DNA from: Prevotellaceae bacterium | GTDB lineage: Bacteria > Bacteroidota > Bacteroidia > Bacteroidales > UBA932 | Direction of reading: 5' to 3' | Length of the DNA stretch: 12,707 bases | Assembly: GCA_031268055.1 (NCBI GenBank) | Contig: JAIRXY010000198.1 | Span: 1 to 12,707 of the forward strand | Part shown: positions 8,001-12,707 of the stretch, one piece after another | Layout of the letters: every line of letters begins with the position of its first letter | Position numbering within the stretch: the first letter of the stretch is position 1 | Program-made: the position numbers and the translations under genes | Notes under the pieces: generated by a model | What the model was told of the DNA's origin: nothing | The model's database searches: none | Seen by the model: only the letters and a program-made list of their open reading frames with translations

Positions 8001-8160
8001 CCCCCACGTAGGAGGTGATGACCGAAAGGTAGGGAATCTCCATTTCGGGGTAAAGGTCTATGGACAGCCTCTGGAGCGAAAAAATTCCCAGCACCACCGC
8101 CCCAACAAAGATGAGGATGGTGGAAATAGGCTTACGGACGGCGGTTTCGTAAATTTTCAT
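5032..8160 (-). CDS. RND-type (AcrB-like, HAE1) efflux pump, inner-membrane subunit
   Basis: A 1042-residue proton-driven exporter of the resistance-nodulation-division superfamily, of normal length and complete. TM1 is at about 12-30. The first large periplasmic part runs to about 335. TM2-TM6 follow, then a second periplasmic part and TM7-TM12. The proton-relay residues are present: D399 and D400 in GMVVDDAIVVLEN (TM4) and K933 in GIVVKNGIVIVDF (TM10). A Gly/Met-rich loop (GGGMGGGMGSS) sits in the second periplasmic part. It needs an adaptor and a TolC-type channel; the candidates lie 3 kb upstream on the same strand instead of directly beside it. The substrate cannot be told, but the absence of a heavy-metal (CusA-like) signature and the overall sequence favour organic compounds. 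The nearest upstream gene ends 134 bases before the start. Confidence 0.93.
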   Translation of the reverse strand: MKIYETAVRKPISTILIFVGAVVLGIFSLQRLSIDLYPEMEIPYLSVITSYVGASAEDIEQNITRRMEDNLNTVSNLKKISSSSRENMSVVSLEFEWGTNLDEASNDVRDALGRVESYLPDGADKPLIIKLSTSMMPIMTLSATADESYEGLYKMLDEKVANPINRIDGVGQVSIAGAPTREVQVNVDPQKMEAYRLTIEQLGQIIAAENANIPAGAMDIGSERMSLRVEGEFAQSSQIKDIVVANVGGREIRVSDIAVVRDTIKKMTVEETVNGHKAVRVVIMKQSGANTVAICEAVQKLLPELKRTLPADVDFNVFFDSSTHITDSINSLTETVAYAFVFVILVVLVFLGRWRATIIICLTIPLSLLTSFIYLMLTGGTLNIISLSSLSIAIGMVVDDAIVVLENITKHLERKARPNDAAVYGTNEVWLSVIAATLTIIAVFLPLTMLGGMAGIMFKQLGWIVTIVITTSVIAAVTITPMLSAKMLRYKAEHTYKGLGIVYKPIDYALAKIDTGYARLLGWVVHHKTMTIIASLLLFVASLLLLGQVPTDFMPNSDESRLTAKVELPVNFNLEQTSALAHQLEAVFYDSCQGEIKFISVSAGADDQAGFAALFGNSGVNQISYNLTLVDRKDRQRTQDEIGEALRNIIKRVPEIEKYSVTGGGMGGGMGSSTVDVKVYGYSFEQTNKVASELAEKMRSVPGARDVNMSREKMKVEMQVDFDRQKLAKFGANTATAAAYVRNRINGLTASLYREDGEEYDIVVRYDEPFRTSISDIQNILLYNSAGQAIRLSEVATVVERFTPPVIEREDRQRVVTVSAALAPGAALGKVAAGARECLQQLDVPMGVDVAIAGAVEDQEESFNDMFTLMALIILLVYIVMAAQFESLSKPLIIMVSILFAFTGVFLALWITGTSLSLIALIGAIMLVGIVVKNGIVIVDFTNLQRERGIELNEAVVTSGKSRLRPVLMTSLTTILGMIPLAFGSGEGSEMWQPMGIAIIGGLTFSTLMTLLVVPALYSAFNFGRGKKVRKANRVEVAVAED

Positions 8161-8294
8161 GATGATTTTTTTGTGTGTATGCGCCTCGCGGAGAGGCTGG
8201 TTAATAATTATGCTATGTTGCTATAGGTTGGTTGTGTCGAGATAATGCTCTTTTTCGGCTGGCTGCCCTACGGCGAGAAAGCCAAGAAAGCGGC
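8161..8294 (-). other. Leader/intergenic region before the RND pump
   Basis: The 134 bases between the nitroreductase stop and the RND start hold no recognisable gene. I see no TAnnTTTG box, so the pump is either read from an upstream promoter or has a non-standard one. Two small stems can be drawn on the minus strand: GCCTC (8193-8197) with GAGGC (8183-8187) around TCCGC, 23 bases before the pump ATG, and a weaker TGGCT/AGCCA pair with a 15-base loop just after the nitroreductase stop. Neither is followed by a U-tract. The first could affect pump translation. Confidence 0.3.
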
Positions 8295-8831
8295 TCAATA
8301 CCTGTCGACGCTATAAATATCAGGCAGCTTTTTCCTCACCTTCTGCCTCAAATCCCCTGCCCTGTACCCGACGGTAATCAGCAGGGGTACTCTTTTGGAC
8401 GACGGAATACCCAGCAGCGACTTTACCTTCTTCTCGTCAAACCACCCTACCATGCACGTTCCAAGGCCGATGTCGCTGGCTTTCAGGCAAAAATGGTAGG
8501 CTACGATGCCCGTATCTATCAGCGTATACTCTTTTCCCTTCAAAACGCTTCCGATTTTTGAGGTGAGGTTTGGCTTTTCGAGCACCAGCGCCACAACAGC
8601 GGGGGCGTCGGCGCAGAATTTGTTCATCCCCATGCTCACGGCGCAGCCGCATACCTGCGCTTTAAGCGCGCTATCCCTGACGATAATAAACTTCCACGGC
8701 TGGGCGTTGCACGCCGACGGCGCTTGCCCCGCAGAGGTAATGCACTCCATCAGCTTTTCTTCTTCAACTGCCCTGCCTGCGTCATACTTGCGGTCGCTTT
8801 GCCGCTCAAGAATCAGCTCGTCAAAATTCAT
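8295..8831 (-). CDS. Nitroreductase-family FMN oxidoreductase
   Basis: A 178-residue flavoprotein of the nitroreductase fold, which uses FMN and NAD(P)H to reduce nitro groups, quinones or related substrates. Evidence: the N-terminal FMN-phosphate motif R10-x-S12-x-R14 (ERQSDRKYD), PSACNAQPWKF (38-48), and the long helix DTGIVAYHFCLKASDIGLGT (106-125) followed by CMVGWFDE. I start it at the ATG at 8831, because the family N-terminus is FDELILERQS; an in-frame ATG at 8864 would add eleven residues with no counterpart. Seven cysteines in 178 residues is high for the family. C126 in GLGTCMVGWFDE is a position often occupied by Cys in anaerobe members. There is no membrane segment. Its physiological substrate is unknown. 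It lies between CrcB and the RND pump and may be part of the same transcript. Confidence 0.88.
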   Translation of the reverse strand: MNFDELILERQSDRKYDAGRAVEEEKLMECITSAGQAPSACNAQPWKFIIVRDSALKAQVCGCAVSMGMNKFCADAPAVVALVLEKPNLTSKIGSVLKGKEYTLIDTGIVAYHFCLKASDIGLGTCMVGWFDEKKVKSLLGIPSSKRVPLLITVGYRAGDLRQKVRKKLPDIYSVDRY

Positions 8832-8890
8832 AATAATTGTAGCTAAAAGTGAAACCTGCTTCAAATTGGTGCGACGGCATCGTACCTTTT

Positions 8891-8953
8891 GGGCAAAATG
8901 CGTAATCGCCTTATTTTATCCATATTGCCCATTTATCTAATACCTTGGGCAAT
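8891..8953. promoter_or_regulatory. Three GGGCAA-type half-sites between crcB and nitroreductase
   Basis: On the plus strand TTTTGGGCAAAATG occurs at 8887-8900, ATTGCCC at 8924-8930 and GGGCAAT at 8947-8953. The last two form a perfect 7-bp inverted repeat with a 16-base gap. All three lie upstream of the nitroreductase start in the 151-base gap behind crcB. The pattern could be an operator for a dimeric regulator, or a weak hairpin at the end of the crcB transcript. There is no U-tract after it on the minus strand. No clear promoter box of the Bacteroidetes type accompanies it. Confidence 0.3.
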
Positions 8954-8982
8954 GTAGCTTTCATATTTTTCAAACGCTCATT

Positions 8983-9354
8983 TTACCTTACCATAGCCAT
9001 TCCCACCCACACGGCGGCAAATCCGGCGACGATGCTCGCCGCAGCGTACAGGGCAAGCGCCGCATAGCTGCCGGCCTGATACAGCTGCACGTTCTCCAGC
9101 GAGAAGGCCGAGAAGGTGGTAAAGCCTCCGCAAAATCCGGTTACCAGCAGGGCTTTCTTGGCGGTGTCCATCCAGCCTGCCCGAAGCGACATGCCCACCA
9201 AAACGCCCATCAAAAAACAGCCCAGCACGTTGACGGCAAGCGTTGCAGCGGGAAACGAGAGCAACCCCGCCTTTGCCGTAACCCGCGAGGCAAGGTAGCG
9301 TAAAATGCTCCCTGCTCCGCCTCCTAACCCTACGAGTAGCAATTCTTTGACCAT
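8983..9354 (-). CDS. crcB: CrcB/Fluc fluoride exporter
   Basis: A 123-residue membrane protein with four hydrophobic segments, the normal size for a Fluc channel, which forms antiparallel dimers and lets toxic fluoride out of the cell. Family motifs are all present: GGGAGSILRY (11-20), N42 in LAVNVLGCFLMG, and GFCGGFTTFSAFSLE (73-87) carrying the phenylalanines and polar residues of the fluoride path (F81, F84, T79-T80, S82). A single gene of this kind implies a homodimer in dual topology. I find no fluoride riboswitch in the 81 bases before it, and most of that gap is occupied by a possible 24-codon ORF. The gene probably depends on the transcript from upstream. Confidence 0.93.
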   Translation of the reverse strand: MVKELLLVGLGGGAGSILRYLASRVTAKAGLLSFPAATLAVNVLGCFLMGVLVGMSLRAGWMDTAKKALLVTGFCGGFTTFSAFSLENVQLYQAGSYAALALYAAASIVAGFAAVWVGMAMVR

Positions 9355-9357
9355 AAA

Positions 9358-9432
9358 TTATCCTAACCTTTTGAGGTATGTTTCGCTGCTGTAATAGCGT
9401 GCCCACTTGCGGTAAAAATCATGCTCCGGCAT
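9358..9432 (-). CDS. Possible 24-residue ORF between the ATPase and crcB
   Basis: An ORF of 24 codons starts at an ATG at 9432, 3 bases after the ATPase stop, and ends 3 bases before the crcB ATG. It begins MPEHDFYRKWARYYS and ends YLKRLG, so it is charged and aromatic, with no membrane segment. The tight fit between both neighbours favours translation. It may be a genuine mini-protein, the stump of a partner gene of the ATPase, or chance. I know no family that matches. Confidence 0.3.
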   Translation of the reverse strand: MPEHDFYRKWARYYSSETYLKRLG

Positions 9433-9435
9433 ACG

Positions 9436-10260
9436 CTACATTTTTTTTAGCAGGTTTTCCATAAAAAACAGCTTATCGTTCCACCCGTCGCCAAAAACGG
9501 CGGGCGAGTGAGTGGCAGCTATCAGCTGGCAGCTGGGGTTAAGCGCTCTAATGGCCGCTATGAGCCGATACTGCCAATCAATATCCAACGATATTTCAGG
9601 CTCGTCCATGAGCAAAACAAAGGGCTTGCCGTCCTGAATTAAAGCGCTGGTCAAAATAATCAGCAGCTGCTTTTCTCCTGCCGAGAGCTGGCTTAGCGTC
9701 AGCTCCTCTCCACCGGGCTGCCGAAAAAAAACATTGCTGCCTTGAATCTCAAGTGTCTTGCTTGTTGCCGCAAAAAAAGTATTTACAACCTCCATCCACT
9801 GCTGTAGCGTTCGGCTAATGCGAATTCCCGCATCAGGATTTTCCGTTGCCTTTAACCGATAGCTGTTTAGCGACGGCCTTTGCGTATCAAAAATTACGGC
9901 GTCCAGCTGCGCGGCAAGCGGCGACAGCTCCCGCTCCAGCGCCTTCTTCTCGCTGGCAATATCGTCAAACGTGCTCACCAAGCTGTGCCCGCATTTAACC
10001 TCATCGCAAGTACCGTAAAGCCCATTTTCGACGCTAACCCGCACTCCGTCGCCGTCCAGCGTTAGCGCGCAATCGGGAGAAAGGAGGTTGTCTAAGCGAA
10101 TGAGTGAGGCGTCTTTGTGCAGCAAGGCTGCGCTGATTATCCGCAGCAGCGTGCTTTTGCCGCTGCCGTTAACGCCAACCACAATATTCACGTCAGGGTG
10201 AAGCTGCCAGTCAACCTCGTATTGCCCCCACAAACCCGCTATTTTTACGTGCCGTATCAT
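9436..10260 (-). CDS. AAA/ABC-head ATPase of the AAA_21 kind, soluble
   Basis: A 274-residue soluble ATPase with the layout of an ABC-type head domain and no transmembrane or SMC-length coiled coil. Walker A is GVNGSGKST (29-37), the signature loop LSAGEKQ (192-198), Walker B FVLLMDEPE (214-222, with E222 in the catalytic position) and the switch histidine is H251 in AATHSP. Between Walker A and signature lies a 150-residue insertion with a short helical part (EKKALERELSPLAAQLD). Such ATPases (AAA_21/AAA_15) are often parts of defence or DNA-associated modules with a TOPRIM (OLD-like) or DUF4435 partner. No such partner is present here; only a 24-codon ORF and crcB follow. The role is therefore open. 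The leader before its ATG is A-rich, as is usual for Bacteroidetes starts. Confidence 0.8.
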   Translation of the reverse strand: MIRHVKIAGLWGQYEVDWQLHPDVNIVVGVNGSGKSTLLRIISAALLHKDASLIRLDNLLSPDCALTLDGDGVRVSVENGLYGTCDEVKCGHSLVSTFDDIASEKKALERELSPLAAQLDAVIFDTQRPSLNSYRLKATENPDAGIRISRTLQQWMEVVNTFFAATSKTLEIQGSNVFFRQPGGEELTLSQLSAGEKQLLIILTSALIQDGKPFVLLMDEPEISLDIDWQYRLIAAIRALNPSCQLIAATHSPAVFGDGWNDKLFFMENLLKKM

Positions 10261-10292
10261 ACTGAGCTATTTATATTTTAATCGTTTAATCG

Positions 10293-11015
10293 CTATATTC
10301 TCTTGTAAATAAAATCGGGCAGCAGCCTGAGCGCCCACGCCACCAAGCGCCAACGCCGAGTAACGTAAATAATCTTTTTGCCCCTGCCGAGGCCGCTAAT
10401 GATTTGCCCTGCCGCCTTTTCTACCGGAGCCATCCAAAAAATACTCCCATCTTCGCCAACGCTCTTGGCCAAGGCCGTGTCCACAAATCCGGGAATGATG
10501 GTGCTCACCTTGATGTTGGCCTTGTCTTTGTACGCCAAAACCCGAAGTCCTTCCATGTAGCTGCTCACGTAGGCTTTGCTTGCGGAGTAGGCCGGGCCTG
10601 CCGAGCCGCCCCGGAACGAGGCTATGCTCGAAATGCCCGCCAACATTCCGCCTCCGTGCTCCTTTAGGTAGTGGTAGGCGGCAGCGGCGCAATCTGTAAA
10701 GCCAAGCACGTTGGTGTTCACGGTGCGCAGCTCTATTGCCGTAACAAGCTCTTGGTTGATGTCGCCGTATCCGGCGGAGAGAATGACGAGGTCTATCCCT
10801 CCCATGCCGTCGGCAACCTTTTGCAGCAGCGCCGCCGCGTTGCAGTCTACAACGTCCATCGCGCAGGTAGCGATGTTGCTGCTGCTCTCCCTTAGCGAGG
10901 CAAGCAGCTCCTGCCGCCTGCCGGTGGCGGTGACCTTGTAGCCGCGCCGCGCATACTGCACGCACAGCTCCCGCCCTATTCCGGAGGTTGCGCCTATAAC
11001 GAGTACATTTTTCAT
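10293..11015 (-). CDS. Short-chain dehydrogenase/reductase (classical SDR)
   Basis: A 240-residue NAD(P)H-dependent oxidoreductase. The cofactor motif GATSGIG is at 8-14, an arginine pair (GRR, 32-34) after the second strand suggests NADPH preference, and D54 is in the MDV motif that holds adenine. LSAG (79-82) stands in place of the usual NNAG/NAG. N102 (in TNVLG), S130 (in SSIAS), Y143 and K147 (YSASK) form the catalytic tetrad. The C-terminus is basic and hydrophobic (RRWRLVAWALRLLPDFIYKRI), which suggests membrane association, as in the DltE/YqjQ-like subgroup. The substrate cannot be deduced. It lies 32 bases downstream of the 53-residue gene and 32 bases upstream of the ATPase, consistent with one operon. 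Confidence 0.9.
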   Translation of the reverse strand: MKNVLVIGATSGIGRELCVQYARRGYKVTATGRRQELLASLRESSSNIATCAMDVVDCNAAALLQKVADGMGGIDLVILSAGYGDINQELVTAIELRTVNTNVLGFTDCAAAAYHYLKEHGGGMLAGISSIASFRGGSAGPAYSASKAYVSSYMEGLRVLAYKDKANIKVSTIIPGFVDTALAKSVGEDGSIFWMAPVEKAAGQIISGLGRGKKIIYVTRRWRLVAWALRLLPDFIYKRI

Positions 11016-11047
11016 TCGATGTATTAAGGTTGTATGGCCGCTCTCGC

Positions 11048-11209
11048 CTACACTTTCAGGTCGCGCGCTTTGACTACCACAATTTTGCCGTCTTTTGAAA
11101 AAACAAGCTCGCCGTCTTCCTTTTTCTTTTGCTCCACAAGGCGCTCGTAAGCCAGCGTTGTCCCTTTGACAATTTTGTCGCGGATTTCGTTTTGCTCTTC
11201 TTCAGTCAT
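11048..11209 (-). CDS. 53-residue conserved-looking hypothetical protein
   Basis: A short ORF from the ATG at 11209 to the TAG at 11048 encodes 53 residues. It starts MTEEEQNEIRDKIVKGTTL, has a helical first half (AYERLVEQKKKEDG) and a predicted strand-turn-strand end (ELVFSKDGKIVVVKARDLKV). The helix-then-hairpin layout with the SKDGK turn looks like a folded mini-protein and not random coding. It is 39 bases after the adaptor stop and 32 before the SDR start, on the same strand. There is no membrane segment or export signal. I do not know its function. It resembles short uncharacterised proteins of Bacteroidetes in style, but I cannot name a family. Confidence 0.7.
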   Translation of the reverse strand: MTEEEQNEIRDKIVKGTTLAYERLVEQKKKEDGELVFSKDGKIVVVKARDLKV

Positions 11210-11248
11210 AACTTTCAACAGCGTTACGCTCTTGCTCTTTGAGTGGTT

Positions 11249-12310
11249 TTACTCCATTAGCCCCGACACTTCCTTCACCGCTGCGCCGTTGACGAGGCGG
11301 CTGATGCCGGCCGTTACTACCTTTTCGCCGTCGTTGATCCCTGCCACAATTTCGTAGGCGTTGCTCAGGCGTTGCCCCAACTTTACGGTACGGTGGCTCA
11401 CCGTATTGTCGCTGTTGATGACGTATACAAAGCGCTCGTCGGTGCCGGCCTGCTTGATGATGGCCTTGTCGGGCGCTACCACCCTGCTGATGCTGCCGAA
11501 GTTGAGCGTCACGCGGGCAAACATTCCCGGCCGTATCTTCAGGTTGGCGTTGCCGTAGGCTATTTCGGAGACGAACGTGTGGGTCATGTTATCGATGGTT
11601 GGGTAAACAAGGCTCACCTTTCCCAAAAAGTTTTCGCCGGGGTAAATGTCAACCTTAACGTCGGCCGTCATTTGGGTGTTCACCAGCGAGAAGAACTCCT
11701 CCTGAACGTTAATCATCACCTTCACGGGCTTGAGCTGCTGCACCTGCAAAATCGGCTGTCCGCCGGTCATGTCGCCGTTGTCGAAGAGGCGCTGCGTCAC
11801 CACGCCGTTGATGGGCGAGAGGAGGCGCGTATTTTTTTCAAGGTTGGCAAGCGCCTCTTCCGCCACGCTCAGCTGCGTTTGCAGCTGGTCTATCTGCTGC
11901 TTTGAAATGCCGCCCGTTTCGTACAGCGACTTTGCGCGCTCGTAGTCCACCCGCAGGTTTTCTACCTGTAGCTTCGACTGTAGGTAGCCGGTTGCCTCCA
12001 TCTGCACCAGCAGCTGGCCTACCGTCACGTAGTCGCCCACCTCCACGTATATTTTTTCGATGCGCATAGCGTTTTGGCTGGCAATCATGTTTTTCGAGTA
12101 GGGGCTGATGGTACCGGTGTACTCGCGGATTTGCTCCACCCGCTGCTGGCGCACCACCTCCGACCTCACATCTACAACGCTGACGGCCGAATCTGCGGCT
12201 ACCTGCTCCGACTTTGCGCCGCCCTTGCACCCTGCAAGCAGCGCCAACGATACGAGGATTCCAAAACCTCCAAACCTCCAAAAAGGGGCTGATGTAACTA
12301 TTTTTTTCAT
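11249..12310 (-). CDS. Periplasmic adaptor (membrane fusion) lipoprotein of an RND efflux pump
   Basis: A 353-residue HlyD/AcrA-type adaptor that links an inner-membrane RND pump to a TolC-type channel. It is a lipoprotein: after a hydrophobic stretch (about 16-26) comes the lipobox LLAGC with the lipidated C28. The first half of the lipoyl domain is around 82-105 (RIEKIYVEVGDYVTVGQLL). The coiled-coil hairpin spans about 108-160. The second half of the lipoyl domain is around 163-190 (LLSPINGVVTQRLFDNGD). The beta-barrel spans about 195-272 and the membrane-proximal domain the rest (PDKAIIKQ... LVNGAAVKEV). The start lies 28 bases after the TolC-like stop. Length is typical. The RND gene that should follow directly is 3 kb further on. 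Confidence 0.93.
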   Translation of the reverse strand: MKKIVTSAPFWRFGGFGILVSLALLAGCKGGAKSEQVAADSAVSVVDVRSEVVRQQRVEQIREYTGTISPYSKNMIASQNAMRIEKIYVEVGDYVTVGQLLVQMEATGYLQSKLQVENLRVDYERAKSLYETGGISKQQIDQLQTQLSVAEEALANLEKNTRLLSPINGVVTQRLFDNGDMTGGQPILQVQQLKPVKVMINVQEEFFSLVNTQMTADVKVDIYPGENFLGKVSLVYPTIDNMTHTFVSEIAYGNANLKIRPGMFARVTLNFGSISRVVAPDKAIIKQAGTDERFVYVINSDNTVSHRTVKLGQRLSNAYEIVAGINDGEKVVTAGISRLVNGAAVKEVSGLME

Positions 12311-12338
12311 GCTGTTTTCTATTTTAAAAAATTCAAGT

Positions 12339-12707
12339 TTACATTTTTACATATTGTCCTACAATCTTCTCGAAGTCGGCCTTTGCCGTCAGGTAGTCCG
12401 AAATGGCTTGGTGGTAGGAAAGCCTCGATTGCGTGAGCGCCAGCGCCGAGTTGTTGAGCTCCAGCATGGTGCCCATGCCGATGTTGTAGCGGTTGCTTGA
12501 TATGCGGTAGCCCTTTTCTGCCAGCTCCACCGCCTTTCTGTTCGACTCCATTTGCCGCACGGCCTTATCCATGTTGTCTAAGGAGGTACGCGCCTGCACG
12601 CTGAGCGAGTTTTCCAAGTATTCGCGCTGTAGCTGCAGCTCCTGTATCTGTATCTTTGTTTGCTTTTCCTTAATGCTGTTGGAGAATCCGTTGAAGATGG
12701 GGACGTT
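12339..12707 (-). CDS. TolC-family outer membrane efflux protein (partial, C-terminal part)
   Basis: The C-terminal 122 residues of an outer membrane factor; the gene continues beyond the right edge, in frame from the last base of the window. VPIFNGFSNS (2-11) is the typical VPIFNGG-like loop of the second repeat. A long helix follows (KEKQTKIQIQELQLQREYLE... VRQMESNRKAVELAEKGYRI), then the conserved RYNIGMGTMLELNNSALALT and the last helix (RLSYHQAISDYLTAKADFEKI). The product forms the trimeric channel through the outer membrane for the adaptor and pump. A start at the TTG at 12617 would be an artefact, because the frame is open and conserved upstream of it. The stop TAA follows directly on an ATG codon. 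Confidence 0.92.
   Translation of the reverse strand, partial: NVPIFNGFSNSIKEKQTKIQIQELQLQREYLENSLSVQARTSLDNMDKAVRQMESNRKAVELAEKGYRISSNRYNIGMGTMLELNNSALALTQSRLSYHQAISDYLTAKADFEKIVGQYVKM

Noticed and set aside
6103..8226. Long plus-strand open frames of 317 and 345 codons (6103-7056 and 7189-8226)
   Set aside because: They are antisense to the highly conserved RND gene, rich in His, Gly and Val as expected for GC-rich antisense frames, and match no family.
8978..9406. A 142-codon minus-strand frame over crcB
   Set aside because: It is a shifted reading of crcB. The 123-codon frame carries every CrcB motif.
9355..9435. Fluoride riboswitch before crcB
   Set aside because: The 81-base gap shows no crcB-motif core that I could find, and nearly all of it reads as a short ORF.
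4339..12341. Three genes (TolC-like, ATPase, PG0541-like) all ending in Lys-Met-stop with an ATG directly before the stop
   Set aside because: It is probably coincidence in A-rich gene ends. No following gene starts at these ATG codons, so no stop-start coupling is served.
1..12707. CRISPR arrays, tRNA or rRNA genes, insertion sequences
   Set aside because: I saw no regularly spaced repeats, no RNA gene signature and no transposase or terminal inverted repeats in the window.

Overview
The window looks like chromosomal DNA of a Bacteroidota member, probably Bacteroidales. Three things point there: a promoter of the Bacteroidetes type (TTTC, 20 nt, TATCTTTG, minus strand) in front of the restriction-modification genes; almost no Shine-Dalgarno sequences; and an efflux cluster ending in a small PII-like protein of the PG0541 kind, which is typical of Bacteroidales. 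All recognised genes lie on the minus strand, so transcription runs from the right edge to the left.

Right and centre (about 4339-12707): a GC-rich run of exporter genes and companions. In transcription order it holds the C-terminal end of a TolC-type outer membrane factor, a periplasmic adaptor lipoprotein, a 53-residue protein too short for normal gene calling, a short-chain dehydrogenase, an ATPase with an ABC-type head, a possible 24-residue ORF, a CrcB/Fluc fluoride exporter, a nitroreductase, a 1042-residue RND pump, an SMR exporter of the Gdx/SugE type and the PG0541-like protein. TolC factor, adaptor, RND pump and PG0541-like protein normally form one compact efflux unit. Here five or six other genes lie between adaptor and pump, and an SMR gene lies between pump and PII-like protein.

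Intergenic 4166-4338: a large imperfect hairpin (4255-4293) downstream of the efflux cluster, then the promoter of the next operon.

Left (361-4165): a much more AT-rich restriction-modification operon. It starts with a 43-residue ORF (4034-4165) whose TAG stop overlaps the GTG start of a 993-residue Eco57I-type N6-adenine methyltransferase. Two bases after the methyltransferase comes a 229-residue protein with a PD-(D/E)xK nuclease motif. The probable target-recognition part of the methyltransferase is clearly more AT-rich than its catalytic core and its last residues.

Far left (1-360): host-like GC and broken coding. Positions 107-360 hold the N-terminal remnant of a second, unrelated restriction-modification enzyme. 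It has a one-base frameshift in an A8 run and is cut off exactly inside its E-x-K nuclease motif. Beyond the break an unidentified reading frame runs off the left edge. The whole left part reads as a restriction-modification turnover site beside a conserved exporter locus. I see no tRNA, rRNA, CRISPR array or insertion sequence.
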